IMG/VR virus record: IMGVR_UViG_3300027867_000003
Location: 20,798-84,797 of that record
DNA from: a virus
Reading direction: 5' to 3' (one strand)
DNA length: 64,000 nucleotides
In this document: piece by piece, positions 14,897-23,488 of the stretch
Numbering within the stretch: position 1 is the stretch's first letter
How the letters are laid out: every line of letters starts with the position of its first letter
Notes under the pieces: model-generated
The model's input: the letters and a program-made list of their open reading frames with translations, nothing else
Databases searched by the model: none
What the model was told of the DNA's origin: nothing
Made by a program: the position numbers and the translations under genes

Positions 14897-15420
14897 TGAC
14901 CCCCGGCCTCCCGACCGTAGTCCTTTGCCTCCGCCCCGACGGGACAATCCAAGCCGAGGCGCCCGGAGCCAACGGAACCAGGGTCAAGTTGGACGACTCC
15001 CTGCTGCGGAATCTTCCCCCCCAGTATCAAGACTCCCTAGTTGAACAGCAGAACCGTCTGCGGCGCAAAGCCCAAGACGAAGCCCTTGAACGTAATCGCT
15101 GGGTCTTCAACTATGTCGCCGAGACTCACAACCACGGCTCCGAGTCGGGCGAAGCCTTTGCCCGTCGAACCGTCGGCCGCACTGTCCGAACCCCTCAGGG
15201 CATTCGAAATGTCCTCGCCCGCTCTGGCTTTTCGAAGGCCGAGATCGACCTTATGGAATCTCGGGGCGAGCTGACGGGGAGCGCCTTTTTCTCGTCGATC
15301 GAAACCGAGGACCGCATTGCCCGCATGAGGGAGACGGGAGAATCGACAGCCAAGGTCAAGCGGGCCAAATCCGGCCCCGTCGACCTGTCTCAGGCCGTCG
15401 ACATCACAGACTTGTTCTAG
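14896..15420 (+). CDS. Hypothetical protein with C-terminal QAVDITDLF tag, 174 aa
   Basis: Starts MTPGLPTVVLCLRPDGTIQA after CAGGAG. The middle is charged and helical (SLVEQQNRLRRKAQDEALER). The extreme C-terminus, LSQAVDITDLF, is one of the shared tag variants and matches QAIDIGDLFQ of the protein at 25535. A decayed copy of this gene's 3' end occurs at 15729-15765. Function unknown. Confidence 0.7.
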   Translation: MTPGLPTVVLCLRPDGTIQAEAPGANGTRVKLDDSLLRNLPPQYQDSLVEQQNRLRRKAQDEALERNRWVFNYVAETHNHGSESGEAFARRTVGRTVRTPQGIRNVLARSGFSKAEIDLMESRGELTGSAFFSSIETEDRIARMRETGESTAKVKRAKSGPVDLSQAVDITDLF

Positions 15421-15430
15421 GGAGAAGGAC

Positions 15431-15715
15431 ATGGTAAAAGTAACCTGTTTAGGTCTAGGCTCAGAGTCGCCCCCAACGACTAAGGAAATACCCTCTCAAG
15501 ATCAATACGGCCCTCACATGTCTACTCAGGGCGTCCAAGTTCTTATACCACTTAGTGCCTATGAACGACTCGTAAACTGGGCAAGTGTCAGACGAACATT
15601 GAATGGCGTTCTGTCATCTAATGAAGATAGCCTAGACGAACTGCACGACATCAGTTCTGCACTGGCAGAATGCCACGAAGCAATTCGTCAGCATTGGAAG
15701 GGGATTTCCCAGTGA
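15431..15715 (+). CDS. Hypothetical protein, 94 aa
   Basis: Starts MVKVTCLGLGSESPPTTKEI; the C-terminal two-thirds is helical (LSAYERLVNWASVRRTLNGV). AGGGAGAAGGAC precedes the ATG. Function unknown. Confidence 0.65.
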   Translation: MVKVTCLGLGSESPPTTKEIPSQDQYGPHMSTQGVQVLIPLSAYERLVNWASVRRTLNGVLSSNEDSLDELHDISSALAECHEAIRQHWKGISQ

Positions 15716-15728
15716 CCGAAATCGGCGT

Positions 15729-15765
15729 GAAGCGGGCCCATCGACATCACAGACCTTGTTCTAGC
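15729..15765 (+). pseudogene. Decayed copy of a tagged gene end
   Basis: GTGAAGCGGGCC then CATCGACATCACAGACCTTG plus TTCTAG repeats, with gaps, the 3' end of the gene at 14896 (CAAGCGGGCC and GTCGACATCACAGACTTG plus TTCTAG). In one frame it still reads PIDITDLV. It lies between genes and is out of frame with a start, so it looks like a recombination scar. Confidence 0.5.
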
Positions 15766-15783
15766 AGAAGGACAGACCCTCAA

Positions 15784-15987
15784 ATGTCAGAACTATTCTC
15801 CGTTGGAAACTGCCGCGTGGTTAGGATAAGCCCCTATAGGTGGCAAGTCATCGACGACATAGATCGTATCCTCCTGAGCACAGCATACCGAGGGATCGCA
15901 GATCGCTTCAAAGAAACTTATAACCATCGCGGCAGCGAGTTCAACCTAACGACCGGCAAAGAGCAAGAGAAGGATCAAAGCCGATGA
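15784..15987 (+). CDS. Hypothetical protein, 67 aa
   Basis: Starts MSELFSVGNCRVVRISPYRW and overlaps the next gene by four bases. Beta-rich start and helical end. The ATG follows AGAAGGACAG. Function unknown. Confidence 0.6.
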   Translation: MSELFSVGNCRVVRISPYRWQVIDDIDRILLSTAYRGIADRFKETYNHRGSEFNLTTGKEQEKDQSR

Positions 15988-16451
15988 CCAATCATGTCGC
16001 CTTAGACGAATACCACAGACGATCTCAGGTTCTCCACGACTTCACCGTCGACGAATATGGGGTCATCCAAGATCCCGGAAAATTCGAAGGTCAGATGCTC
16101 TACGTCCCAGTCTTCTGGTCCTATGTCCTCGATGGCTGTGGCGAAGATGATCCCGACGACGAAACGGCCGCTTGGTTCGACATCGAAGAATCTGATCTCG
16201 CCGAGTTTCCCGAACTCACGGGTGTCTCAAAGGTCCGTCTCTATGAATCCGACACCGGATTTGTCATCTGTGAGTGCTTCACGCAGGACGAACTCGCGGA
16301 TCTGGAAGCGAGCCCAAAATCGTCCATTCGTTGTCCCGACTGCGAAATGCTCTCGATCAACGGCGTTCCGTGCCACGAAACCGGATGTCCCAATTCCCGA
16401 AAGCAGTGGAACCCCGAGACCGAGGAATGGACCTCGGAGGACAACCTCTAA
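15984..16451 (+). CDS. Acidic protein with C-terminal Cys cluster, 155 aa
   Basis: Starts MTNHVALDEYHRRSQVLHDF, very acidic in the middle (DGCGEDDPDDETAAWFDIEE). The C-terminal CPDCEMLSINGVPCHETGCP could bind zinc. This style of protein, with CPNC...GxPxHExGCPN, is frequent in large phages. Coupled to both neighbours. Confidence 0.65.
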   Translation: MTNHVALDEYHRRSQVLHDFTVDEYGVIQDPGKFEGQMLYVPVFWSYVLDGCGEDDPDDETAAWFDIEESDLAEFPELTGVSKVRLYESDTGFVICECFTQDELADLEASPKSSIRCPDCEMLSINGVPCHETGCPNSRKQWNPETEEWTSEDNL

Positions 16452-16696
16452 TGTCCATCTTCACCCGACGCCACTACATCTGGCTCGCCGAAGTCGGTCG
16501 ACAGATGATCGCCGCCGACCTCGATCGAAGCTCTAAGATCGACAAATGTATCCAAGTCCTCGCAACGGCTCTCGAAGCCGAATCTCCCGCCTTCAACCAC
16601 GACAGATTCATGAAGGCCATTTACGACCCCTCGGTCGACCTTTCAACCTCTAACGAAATGGAAACGAGCGATGTCCGTTCCACAAAGAGCCGCTGA
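16451..16696 (+). CDS. Small protein, paralogue of 20047-20307
   Basis: An 81-residue protein starting MSIFTRRHYIWLAEVGRQ, with ESPAFNHDRFMKA near the end. The same pattern (MAIFSKRHY ... NPAFNADRFLKA) occurs in the gene at 20047, so the two are paralogues on either side of the CobS/CobT-like pair. Function unknown; the family recurs in phages. Confidence 0.7.
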   Translation: MSIFTRRHYIWLAEVGRQMIAADLDRSSKIDKCIQVLATALEAESPAFNHDRFMKAIYDPSVDLSTSNEMETSDVRSTKSR

Positions 16697-18371
16697 ACTA
16701 TACGCCGAGATCGAACGTCTGATCGGCCCCCCAAGGCCCTACGATCGAGAAAGTCAGAAGAATCCCCGATCCGACACCGAAGTCCGTCTCCTTCGTCAGT
16801 GGCTAATCGCCAAGGGCGTCCCTGAGGCCGCAGCCTATCGCGCCTCGACCTACGTCCTCAACGGTGCTTGGAACGGTCAGGATAGATACATCCGTCCAAT
16901 GATCGAAGAGGCGACTACGAAGACCGCATCTCGTCGTCGGACCTCAGCTGCTATTGACATCGGCGACGCCTTCGCGCCATCGGAGATCGACCAACATCTC
17001 GGTGTTCCAAAATCAAGGCCAGTCGCCCCAGACAGCCGCGAGACCAAGTCCTCCATCTTCGACGACTCCGCCGCCGACGACCTCGAACGTGAGATAACTC
17101 AGCGTCTGTCGGCCCGATTCGAAGCCCAGCGTCAGGACGACCTAAGGAGGATCAAAAGCCTCTCCGAGGCCCTGAGTTGCCGAGAGTCGGAAGTCGAACT
17201 GGCTGAAACCGAGGCTCGTCGTCAGGCTGAAGCCGCCATCGCCGACAATCAAAAGAAGATCGCCGCTGCAACCGAGGCACTCAGGGCAACAGCTCTATTG
17301 CTCGAAGCTGACGAAACAATCGCTCCCTCGACCCGAGAAGAGGCCGCTGGAGCACTGCGCCAGTCGGCCAATCTTCTCGAAGGCCGCGAAACGGCGATCG
17401 AAGGTCCGAAGTCCGAGGCTCCTGCAATCAGCACCGAGCCCCAGATCCCAGATACCCGGACAATCGCAGCCCGCGACCTATTTGGCAATGCTATCGGCGA
17501 CGGCCTCCTAGTTCCCCGCTTCGCCGAAAGGACGGAATTCGTCCCCGCGATCGACCCCGATTACGTCTTCGACCCCGAGACGACCTTTTCCATCCTTCTC
17601 GGTTTCACCGCGAATCGACGGGTCTTAATCAGCGGCAAACACGGCACCGGCAAGACCAGTCACGTCGAACAGGTTGCCGCGAGACTGAATTGGCCCTTTG
17701 TGAGACTGAACCTAGATGGTCATATCAGCCGAACCGACCTAATTGGCCGCGACGCAATCGTCATCGAATCAGGATTGCAGAAAACCGCCTTCAAAGAGGG
17801 CATTCTCCCTTGGTCGATGCAACAGCCAATGGCCCTCTGCCTCGACGAATACGACGCCGGACGACCCGATGTCCTATTCGTCGTCCAACGGCTTTTGGAA
17901 GCTGATGGTCGATTGACCATTGCCGAGCAAAATCGCGTCATCGAGCCGCATGAGGCATTCAGACTATTTGCAACCGCGAACACCGTCGGCTTGGGAGATT
18001 CCTCCGGTCTTTATCACGGAACCAATCCCCTCAATGCTGCCCAGATGGACCGTTGGTCAATCGTCGTCAAGCTCGACTATCTGCCCGCCGAGCACGAATG
18101 CCGGATAATCAAATCCAAATGCCCCACGCTTCGCGACGACACGATCGCCTCAATGGTAAATGTTGCCTCAGCAGTCCGAAAGCTCTTCGCCGCCGGAAAG
18201 ATCTCGACCGTCATGAGCCCCCGCACCGTCATTATCTGGGCCGAAAACGCCGGTCTGATGCACAACGATCTTCGGCGGGCTTTCACCATGACCTTTCTGA
18301 ACAAATGTGACGAAACCGAACAGCCCGACATCCTGAGCTGTTTCGACACCGCCTTCGGCCGGAGGCCGTGA
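16671..18371 (+). CDS. CobS/MoxR-like AAA+ ATPase
   Basis: A 566-residue protein. Residues about 300-540 form an AAA+ domain with Walker A SGKHGTGKTS (about 321-330), Walker B ALCLDEYD (about 387-394), sensor FATANT, and AAQMDRW. This matches the CobS-type subunit of cobaltochelatase-like complexes and MoxR ATPases. The N-terminal 100 residues end in SAAIDIGDAF, an internal version of the shared tag, followed by a long coiled coil (about 145-235). Partner is the adjacent VWA protein. Such pairs remodel proteins or insert metals; phage substrates are unknown. Confidence 0.85.
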   Translation: MSVPQRAAELYAEIERLIGPPRPYDRESQKNPRSDTEVRLLRQWLIAKGVPEAAAYRASTYVLNGAWNGQDRYIRPMIEEATTKTASRRRTSAAIDIGDAFAPSEIDQHLGVPKSRPVAPDSRETKSSIFDDSAADDLEREITQRLSARFEAQRQDDLRRIKSLSEALSCRESEVELAETEARRQAEAAIADNQKKIAAATEALRATALLLEADETIAPSTREEAAGALRQSANLLEGRETAIEGPKSEAPAISTEPQIPDTRTIAARDLFGNAIGDGLLVPRFAERTEFVPAIDPDYVFDPETTFSILLGFTANRRVLISGKHGTGKTSHVEQVAARLNWPFVRLNLDGHISRTDLIGRDAIVIESGLQKTAFKEGILPWSMQQPMALCLDEYDAGRPDVLFVVQRLLEADGRLTIAEQNRVIEPHEAFRLFATANTVGLGDSSGLYHGTNPLNAAQMDRWSIVVKLDYLPAEHECRIIKSKCPTLRDDTIASMVNVASAVRKLFAAGKISTVMSPRTVIIWAENAGLMHNDLRRAFTMTFLNKCDETEQPDILSCFDTAFGRRP

Positions 18372-19708
18372 TGTCCAATCCTGCATCGCTCGCCCTCCGA
18401 AAACTAGCCGCGGTCCTCGACGACCTAAGCCCAGAGAACCAAGAGCCCGAGAACCAAGACCCCTGTGGGGATGAGAATAACGAAGATCAAAAAAAGGACT
18501 CCGAGGACGAAGGTGGCGCGAGTGATTCATCTGACTCGGATGGCGAAGACAGTGACGATGAAGATGACGGGGAGGATGATCCTGAGACTGATCCTGAGGC
18601 TTCAGACAACCCAACTGAAAGTTCGGCTAAAAGCCCCCCAACGGAAAAAAGCCCCCAACCATCAGCACCGACATCGAAACCTCTACCTCCTGCGCTCGAC
18701 CAACTCGTCGCCGCCATCATTCAGCGACCCGATGACCCCTCAGATTGTCCTCCTGATGGCCCGCTTCTCCTGATCGAACCCGAGAACGAGGAATATAAGA
18801 TCCGTGACAAATCAAAGGACCGCACCATCCGGGCCGAAGATGGCTTCAGAGAATTCCACATCGACAAACAGAAGCATCGTCAAATGCTCGACGACCTCCT
18901 GCCCGATTCTCATAGCCTCGTCTCTCGTCTCTCGGCTCGCCTCCAACGGTCGATCCAGGCCCTCCAGACCCGGAGTTGGCAGTTCGACCTCGATGACGGC
19001 CATCTCGACCCAAGTAGATTGGCTCGCATAGTCGCCAGTCCCCTAAGTCCTGTAGCCTATAAACAGGAAAAAGAGGCTCTGTTCAAAGAAACCACCGTCA
19101 CTCTGTTAATCGACAACTCGGGCTCGATGGACCATGGTGGCAAAATCAATCTGGCCGCTACGACGGCCGACATCCTAACTCGCTGTCTCGAACGCTGCGG
19201 CGTCTCTGTCGAAGTCCTCGGCTTCACCGCCTCCGACAGCGGCAGACGACGCCATGTCCGTGGTCATCGTTGCAGCAGCCTCTTTCACATCATCTATAAA
19301 TCCGCCACCATTCCATATCGTCGAACCAAAGACAACTTCGGCTTCATCATTGCCTCAAAGCCTGTCGTTCAAAATGTCGACGGGGAGGCCCTCGTCTGGG
19401 CCTACAACCGCCTTATTCTCCGACCTCAGGAACGCAAAATCCTCATCGTTTTGTCGGACGGCGAGCCAGCCGACGGCTGCTCAGATTCCCGGCTTCTCGA
19501 CTCCCATCTCCGTCAGATGATCCGCGAGATCGAAAGTCGAAATCTCGTCGAACTCCTCGCCATCGGCCTCGGCCATAATGTGACCCAATACTATCGCCAC
19601 GCCATTATGATCCACGATTTCGCAACCCTTCCTACGGTCCTTCTTAACGAACTCCATCCCATGTTAACGAAGGTCCGAGACAAAAACCCGAAACGCCGTG
19701 CGGCCTAA
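18368..19708 (+). CDS. CobT-like VWA-domain protein
   Basis: A 446-residue protein overlapping the CobS-like gene by four bases. A long acidic Ser/Asp/Glu tract (about residues 25-75) precedes a helical linker and a C-terminal von Willebrand A domain with the metal-ion site LLIDNSGSMD (about 246-255), IVLSDGEPADG (about 357-368) and AIGLGHNV. This is the standard partner of CobS/MoxR ATPases. Cobalt chelation itself is unlikely since no cobalamin genes are nearby. A remodelling complex acting on host or virion proteins is the better inference. Confidence 0.85.
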   Translation: MMSNPASLALRKLAAVLDDLSPENQEPENQDPCGDENNEDQKKDSEDEGGASDSSDSDGEDSDDEDDGEDDPETDPEASDNPTESSAKSPPTEKSPQPSAPTSKPLPPALDQLVAAIIQRPDDPSDCPPDGPLLLIEPENEEYKIRDKSKDRTIRAEDGFREFHIDKQKHRQMLDDLLPDSHSLVSRLSARLQRSIQALQTRSWQFDLDDGHLDPSRLARIVASPLSPVAYKQEKEALFKETTVTLLIDNSGSMDHGGKINLAATTADILTRCLERCGVSVEVLGFTASDSGRRRHVRGHRCSSLFHIIYKSATIPYRRTKDNFGFIIASKPVVQNVDGEALVWAYNRLILRPQERKILIVLSDGEPADGCSDSRLLDSHLRQMIREIESRNLVELLAIGLGHNVTQYYRHAIMIHDFATLPTVLLNELHPMLTKVRDKNPKRRAA

Positions 19709-19738
19709 GAAACCTGTCTCAAGAAAGGAACTCACCAA

Positions 19739-20041
19739 ATGACCAATCCTACCGACGCCGTTCTCTCCCTCGTCGACGCAATGGAACGGGCGAAACAGAA
19801 CAAGGCTACCGATGACGAAAAGCAATCTATCGACCATCAGGTAACCCTCTGTCAAAAGATCGACGAACTCTGCTACGAAATGGCCCAGAGGAAGATTCTC
19901 AGTGGTGAGGAAATCCTAAACTGTTTGGCCATCACTTTGGGAATGTGTATCAAGACCAACCGAAACGGTGGCCCCACAACCGGCCTCCTGATCGCGGTTC
20001 CCCTCTGCCAAAAGATCCTCAACATCTCGACGGAGGACTAA
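19739..20041 (+). CDS. Hypothetical protein, 100 aa
   Basis: Starts MTNPTDAVLSLVDAMERAKQ, all-helical, with several Cys (LCQKIDELCYE, LCQKILN). Starts after AAGGAACTCACC. It follows the CobT-like gene and precedes the paralogue at 20047. Function unknown. Confidence 0.65.
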   Translation: MTNPTDAVLSLVDAMERAKQNKATDDEKQSIDHQVTLCQKIDELCYEMAQRKILSGEEILNCLAITLGMCIKTNRNGGPTTGLLIAVPLCQKILNISTED

Positions 20042-20046
20042 AACCC

Positions 20047-20307
20047 GTGGCCATCTTTTCCAAACGTCACTATGAAGCAATCGCCCAAGCAATTCGAAAG
20101 GAGATCGAACTGCAACAACAGGAATGCGACAAACTCAGGATCAACGATCCCGATGTCGAAGACAAAGCCTCTCAGGACCGCGACGCCTGTTATTGCGCTG
20201 GGGCCTTGGACATGAGCGCCAATATCCGTCAGGCCCTGGCGGAACTCTTCAAATCCGACAACCCTGCCTTCAATGCTGACCGTTTCCTAAAAGCGAGCAG
20301 CAACTAA
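20047..20307 (+). CDS. Small protein, paralogue of 16451-16696
   Basis: An 86-residue protein with GTG start. MAIFSKRHYEAIAQAIR and SDNPAFNADRFLKA match the gene at 16451 at both ends, with a longer charged middle. The pair brackets the CobS/CobT-like genes and the gene at 19739, suggesting an ancient segment duplication. Confidence 0.7.
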   Translation: MAIFSKRHYEAIAQAIRKEIELQQQECDKLRINDPDVEDKASQDRDACYCAGALDMSANIRQALAELFKSDNPAFNADRFLKASSN

Positions 20308-20337
20308 TCCCCGTTTCTCATCTTGGGAGTCAGAGCA

Positions 20338-21216
20338 ATGGTCTCAAAGAACGCAAAAGCCCCCGAGGCAACTGGAATTTCCCTCACCAAAGGCGATCTT
20401 CTGAATCGCCCCGGAACATTTCTAATGATCCCCACAGGAGAACTTAAAGTCGATTCCGAATACCAACGCCCCTTAACAGGCAGTCGAGTCGATCGACTTG
20501 CCAACGACTGGAATTGGATCGCGTGTGGCGTCTTAACTGTCGCTCTTCGCGGTCCCGGGAGTGGCGATTACTATCTAATCGACGGTCAACACCGTTGGGC
20601 CGCCGCTCGGAGAGCCGAAATTTCCGAACTCCCTTGCATGGTCTTTGAAACATCCGAACATACCGACGAAGCCCGAGGCTTTCTTGACGCGAACACGAAT
20701 CGAAAATCGATGGCCGTTTTAGACAAATACCGCGCCATGCTAGTCATCGAAGACCCAGTTGCCTTGAAAGTTAAGGACCTACTAACTCAAGCCAACCGCG
20801 ATCCGGTTCTCAGCTATAGCGGTCGAAGCAACCAACCCTCAACTATGGGTCGCGCTTTCAACGCCCTTGATTATCTAATGTCAGCAGTTAGAACCGACAG
20901 CGAGGCCATAGAACGCATTTGGCCCCTAATGATCGAAGTCTCCGACGGCCGACTCCTCACCAAACGCCTCATTCAAGGCTTCTTCTATATTGAACGCTAT
21001 TTATCAAACGCCTCAATTACCGAACGTCTCTGGCGTCGACGAATCCTTCAAATCGGATATGATTTGCTTCACAAATCCATCGACGAAACCTGTTCTTTCG
21101 AGGGCCGCTCGGGATCTGCAATTTGTGCCCAAGGAATTCTTAGAGCACTCAATAAAGGTCTCAGGAACAAACTCAGAATCAATGTCACGCAAGAGCCCGA
21201 GAACCAAGATGAGTGA
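20338..21216 (+). CDS. ParB/DGQHR-like protein
   Basis: A 292-residue protein. The N-terminal domain has the ParB-like core: VDSEYQRPLTGSRVDRLA, then YYLIDGQHRWAAARR. The rest is a helical domain (AMLVIEDPVALKVKDLLTQ). ParB-like nucleases or CTPases with this GQHR motif are common in phages and may regulate DNA or act as nucleases. ATG 20338 is chosen over the upstream TTG because GGGAG lies 8 bases before it. The C-terminus, QEPENQDE, overlaps the spacer of the next gene. Confidence 0.75.
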   Translation: MVSKNAKAPEATGISLTKGDLLNRPGTFLMIPTGELKVDSEYQRPLTGSRVDRLANDWNWIACGVLTVALRGPGSGDYYLIDGQHRWAAARRAEISELPCMVFETSEHTDEARGFLDANTNRKSMAVLDKYRAMLVIEDPVALKVKDLLTQANRDPVLSYSGRSNQPSTMGRAFNALDYLMSAVRTDSEAIERIWPLMIEVSDGRLLTKRLIQGFFYIERYLSNASITERLWRRRILQIGYDLLHKSIDETCSFEGRSGSAICAQGILRALNKGLRNKLRINVTQEPENQDE

Positions 21217-21241
21217 GAAAAATCCAAGCGGAGGACCTCAA

Positions 21242-21664
21242 ATGACGATCAATGAGACAAAATCTCTCCTTCAATCCCATCATATCGTCGGAAGCCGCTA
21301 TCGACCTCCCGCGAGAGCCCTTCTTGACGCCATTGCTGTCGGAACCCCCCTGACGCTTCGCGCAGAACCAACCAATGCTGTCGACCCAAACGCCATCGCG
21401 GTTTATCTCAAGACCGCAGATATTGGCGACCGAGCCTGGGTGAAGCTCGACGGAACCCTCAGATGGTATGACACAGACATCATGACTGTGATGTCTGAAT
21501 CTGAGTATCACGTCGGCTATATCGCCGCTGCCATTGCCGCGGTTCTCAGGTCTCAGGGCTTTCCTGACACGGATGTCCCCGGGAAATTCGCGATCTCTCC
21601 TCGTGGCACACCGAAGGTCGAATTCACCTTCATCTCTCAGAAACAGGAGCCTCAAGATGCCTAA
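21242..21664 (+). CDS. HIRAN-domain protein
   Basis: A 140-residue protein with the HIRAN pattern: RYRPPARALLDAIAVGTPL, AEPTNAVDPNAIAVYL and HVGYIAAAIAAVLR. HIRAN domains bind 3' single-strand DNA ends at stalled forks. Start 21242 follows GCGGAGGACC at ideal spacing; ATG 21209 is the alternative. It may recognise replication intermediates of the phage. Confidence 0.78.
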   Translation: MTINETKSLLQSHHIVGSRYRPPARALLDAIAVGTPLTLRAEPTNAVDPNAIAVYLKTADIGDRAWVKLDGTLRWYDTDIMTVMSESEYHVGYIAAAIAAVLRSQGFPDTDVPGKFAISPRGTPKVEFTFISQKQEPQDA

Positions 21665-22181
21665 CTGGACCGCGAACCAACTCACAGTCGAAGGCGACAA
21701 AGACGAAATCACGAGGTTCCTCGACAGCGTCAAGAGCCCTGTGCAGGACTTCGACTTCAACCAAATCATTCCAATGCCCAAGATACTACTAAACACAGGC
21801 TCAGGAGCCTGGGAGATCGACGGCCAGAGAGTCTCATCTTGGTACGCGGAAGAAGGAGGAAAGCGTCGACTCTTTACTCCTGAGGAACAACAAGAACTCG
21901 AGTCCATCGGCCACAACAATTGGTATAGTTGGTCCGTAGCTAATTGGGGCTGTAAATGGAACGCCACCAACCTAGAAGTGGACAGCGACAGCTATGAAGA
22001 CGAAGCCGTCATAGAATTTAACACCCCTTGGTCACCTCCGACACCAATTCTATTAGCCCTTCGGGAGCAGTATCCGACTCTGGAATTCAAGCTCCGCTAT
22101 CGTCTCGAAGACGACAATCCATTTCCCCACGATGCCGATGAAGACAAAGGCACCCAAGAAACAACCCGACTCGCGGCTTGA
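21657..22181 (+). CDS. YubB/DUF1281-like ferredoxin-fold protein
   Basis: A 174-residue protein starting MPNWTANQLTVEGDKDEI, with FNQIIPMPK, NNWYSWSVANWGCKWNAT and FNTPWSPPTPILLALREQYP. These segments are typical of the API92/YubB family of plasmid and phage proteins with a ferredoxin-like fold. The biochemical role is not known. Overlaps the HIRAN gene by eight bases. Confidence 0.8.
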   Translation: MPNWTANQLTVEGDKDEITRFLDSVKSPVQDFDFNQIIPMPKILLNTGSGAWEIDGQRVSSWYAEEGGKRRLFTPEEQQELESIGHNNWYSWSVANWGCKWNATNLEVDSDSYEDEAVIEFNTPWSPPTPILLALREQYPTLEFKLRYRLEDDNPFPHDADEDKGTQETTRLAA

Positions 22182-22223
22182 CCGCGCAGCGGGAAGTGAG
22201 AACCCATGAAAGGAAACCCCTCA

Positions 22224-22445
22224 ATGAATCCCGAACTCAAGTCCCTCTGGATCGCAGCCCTCAGAAGACAGTCGTACATTTGGCCCAGAAACCAAAAGCC
22301 CCCAGATCAGGAGCCCCATCAAATGTCCGAAATCCGAGCCCGTGATGTCGTTGCCGACGCCCTCAGCCTCGGCCTCGCTTTCATAACTGCGATCCTCGTT
22401 GTCGCAGTCATCTGGCTCTCCCTCATCCTCATCGGAGTCGACTAA
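22224..22445 (+). CDS. Small single-span membrane protein, 73 aa
   Basis: Hydrophilic N-terminal half (MNPELKSLWIAALRRQS) then one membrane helix near residues 46-71 (LSLGLAFITAILVVAVIWLS). AAAGGAAACC precedes ATG 22224. Function unknown. Confidence 0.6.
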   Translation: MNPELKSLWIAALRRQSYIWPRNQKPPDQEPHQMSEIRARDVVADALSLGLAFITAILVVAVIWLSLILIGVD

Positions 22446-22446
22446 T

Positions 22447-22596
22447 ATGAAGGCCAATTCTCTGAAATATGTCCTCCATCCGTGGAAATCCTGGGAAGAG
22501 GCCCAAAAGAAGCGACAAAAAAGAGCCCAAGAAACCTTCAACATCCTTCATAAATGGCTGACCGAAGCGCTCGCTGGCATCGGGGAGGCTCAGTGA
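22447..22596 (+). CDS. Small basic helical protein, 49 aa
   Basis: MKANSLKYVLHPWKSWEEAQ and a Lys/Arg-rich helix (KKRQKRAQETF). Coupled to the next gene, whose GTG overlaps its TGA. No recognised family. Confidence 0.5.
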   Translation: MKANSLKYVLHPWKSWEEAQKKRQKRAQETFNILHKWLTEALAGIGEAQ

Positions 22597-22976
22597 GAGA
22601 CCCGGGTCGAACACGTCCGAGCGATGTCGCAGCGTATCGGAGTCAGAAGACCATGACCGACGAACCCCCATTCGAGCCCCTCGTGCTCAATGAGTCGATT
22701 ATCCGAGACTCAGTGGCCTCTGGCAATGTCGATCGACTGATCTCGCTCTTTCAATTCCTAAAAGACGGCCGCGACCGCGCCGAATTTCAGGTCAAATGTC
22801 TCGAACACCAGATCGCGTTGCTCGAAAAAGCCACCAAAGCGATCACGGAACCCTTGAGACCTGCAACTCGGTCAAACGAAAAAGATGTTTTCATCACCCC
22901 TAATCGTCCCACAGGTCCAAAGACCAAACCAGTAACCGAGGATCCTCTGTCGGCCGCGATCGACATAGACCTCTAA
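22593..22976 (+). CDS. Hypothetical protein with C-terminal AIDIDL tag, 127 aa
   Basis: GTG start at 22593 with GGGGAGG seven bases upstream. Helical middle (FQFLKDGRDRAEFQVKCLEH) with coiled-coil character, a Pro/Lys-rich linker, then the end LSAAIDIDL. This is one of the clearest copies of the shared C-terminal peptide. Function unknown. Confidence 0.65.
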   Translation: MRDPGRTRPSDVAAYRSQKTMTDEPPFEPLVLNESIIRDSVASGNVDRLISLFQFLKDGRDRAEFQVKCLEHQIALLEKATKAITEPLRPATRSNEKDVFITPNRPTGPKTKPVTEDPLSAAIDIDL

Positions 22977-22993
22977 AAACAGGAGAATCCCCA

Positions 22994-23179
22994 ATGCAGA
23001 TAGACATAGAGATAAAAGAAGACGAAATCAGGCAAATTCTATCCGACTATATTGCCACCAGATTCGGCGTATCATTAGACCCAAAGAAGCTTCATATTGA
23101 AGTAAGATCAAAGAAAAATTATAAATCCGAATGGGAAGTCGCAGACTTTCGAATGAAGGCAAATATAACAGGACAATAA
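22994..23179 (+). CDS. Small A/T-rich gene, 61 aa
   Basis: MQIDIEIKEDEIRQILSDYI, then a beta-rich end. ACAGGAGAAT precedes the ATG. Its DNA is more A/T-rich than its neighbours, suggesting later arrival. Function unknown. Confidence 0.6.
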   Translation: MQIDIEIKEDEIRQILSDYIATRFGVSLDPKKLHIEVRSKKNYKSEWEVADFRMKANITGQ

Positions 23180-23215
23180 ATCACAATAAATCACACACTT
23201 ATCGGAGCCGCTACA

Positions 23216-23488
23216 ATGTCCCGTCGAAACAAATACGAACTCACTGATCTGAGGATCGAATTCGACGACCTCAGGACCCAGAAGCGAGAAGCCGAGTTTC
23301 TGTGGAAAATCGCCTCAGAGTTCCGGTGGCCCACCCCAGTCCTCGATCATCTAGGCGATCGGTGCAACAACCTGTCCAATGCTCTCGCTGTCATCGAACA
23401 TGAAATGGACTACGAAGGCATCCACGAACCGGCGGAACCTGCGACCCATCGGCTCTATTTCTCCAGAAAGAAGGAGTTCTTCCTATGA
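23216..23488 (+). CDS. Helical protein, 90 aa
   Basis: Starts MSRRNKYELTDLRIEFDDLR and continues with charged helices typical of a short coiled coil. Overlaps the next gene by four bases. Function unknown. Confidence 0.6.
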   Translation: MSRRNKYELTDLRIEFDDLRTQKREAEFLWKIASEFRWPTPVLDHLGDRCNNLSNALAVIEHEMDYEGIHEPAEPATHRLYFSRKKEFFL

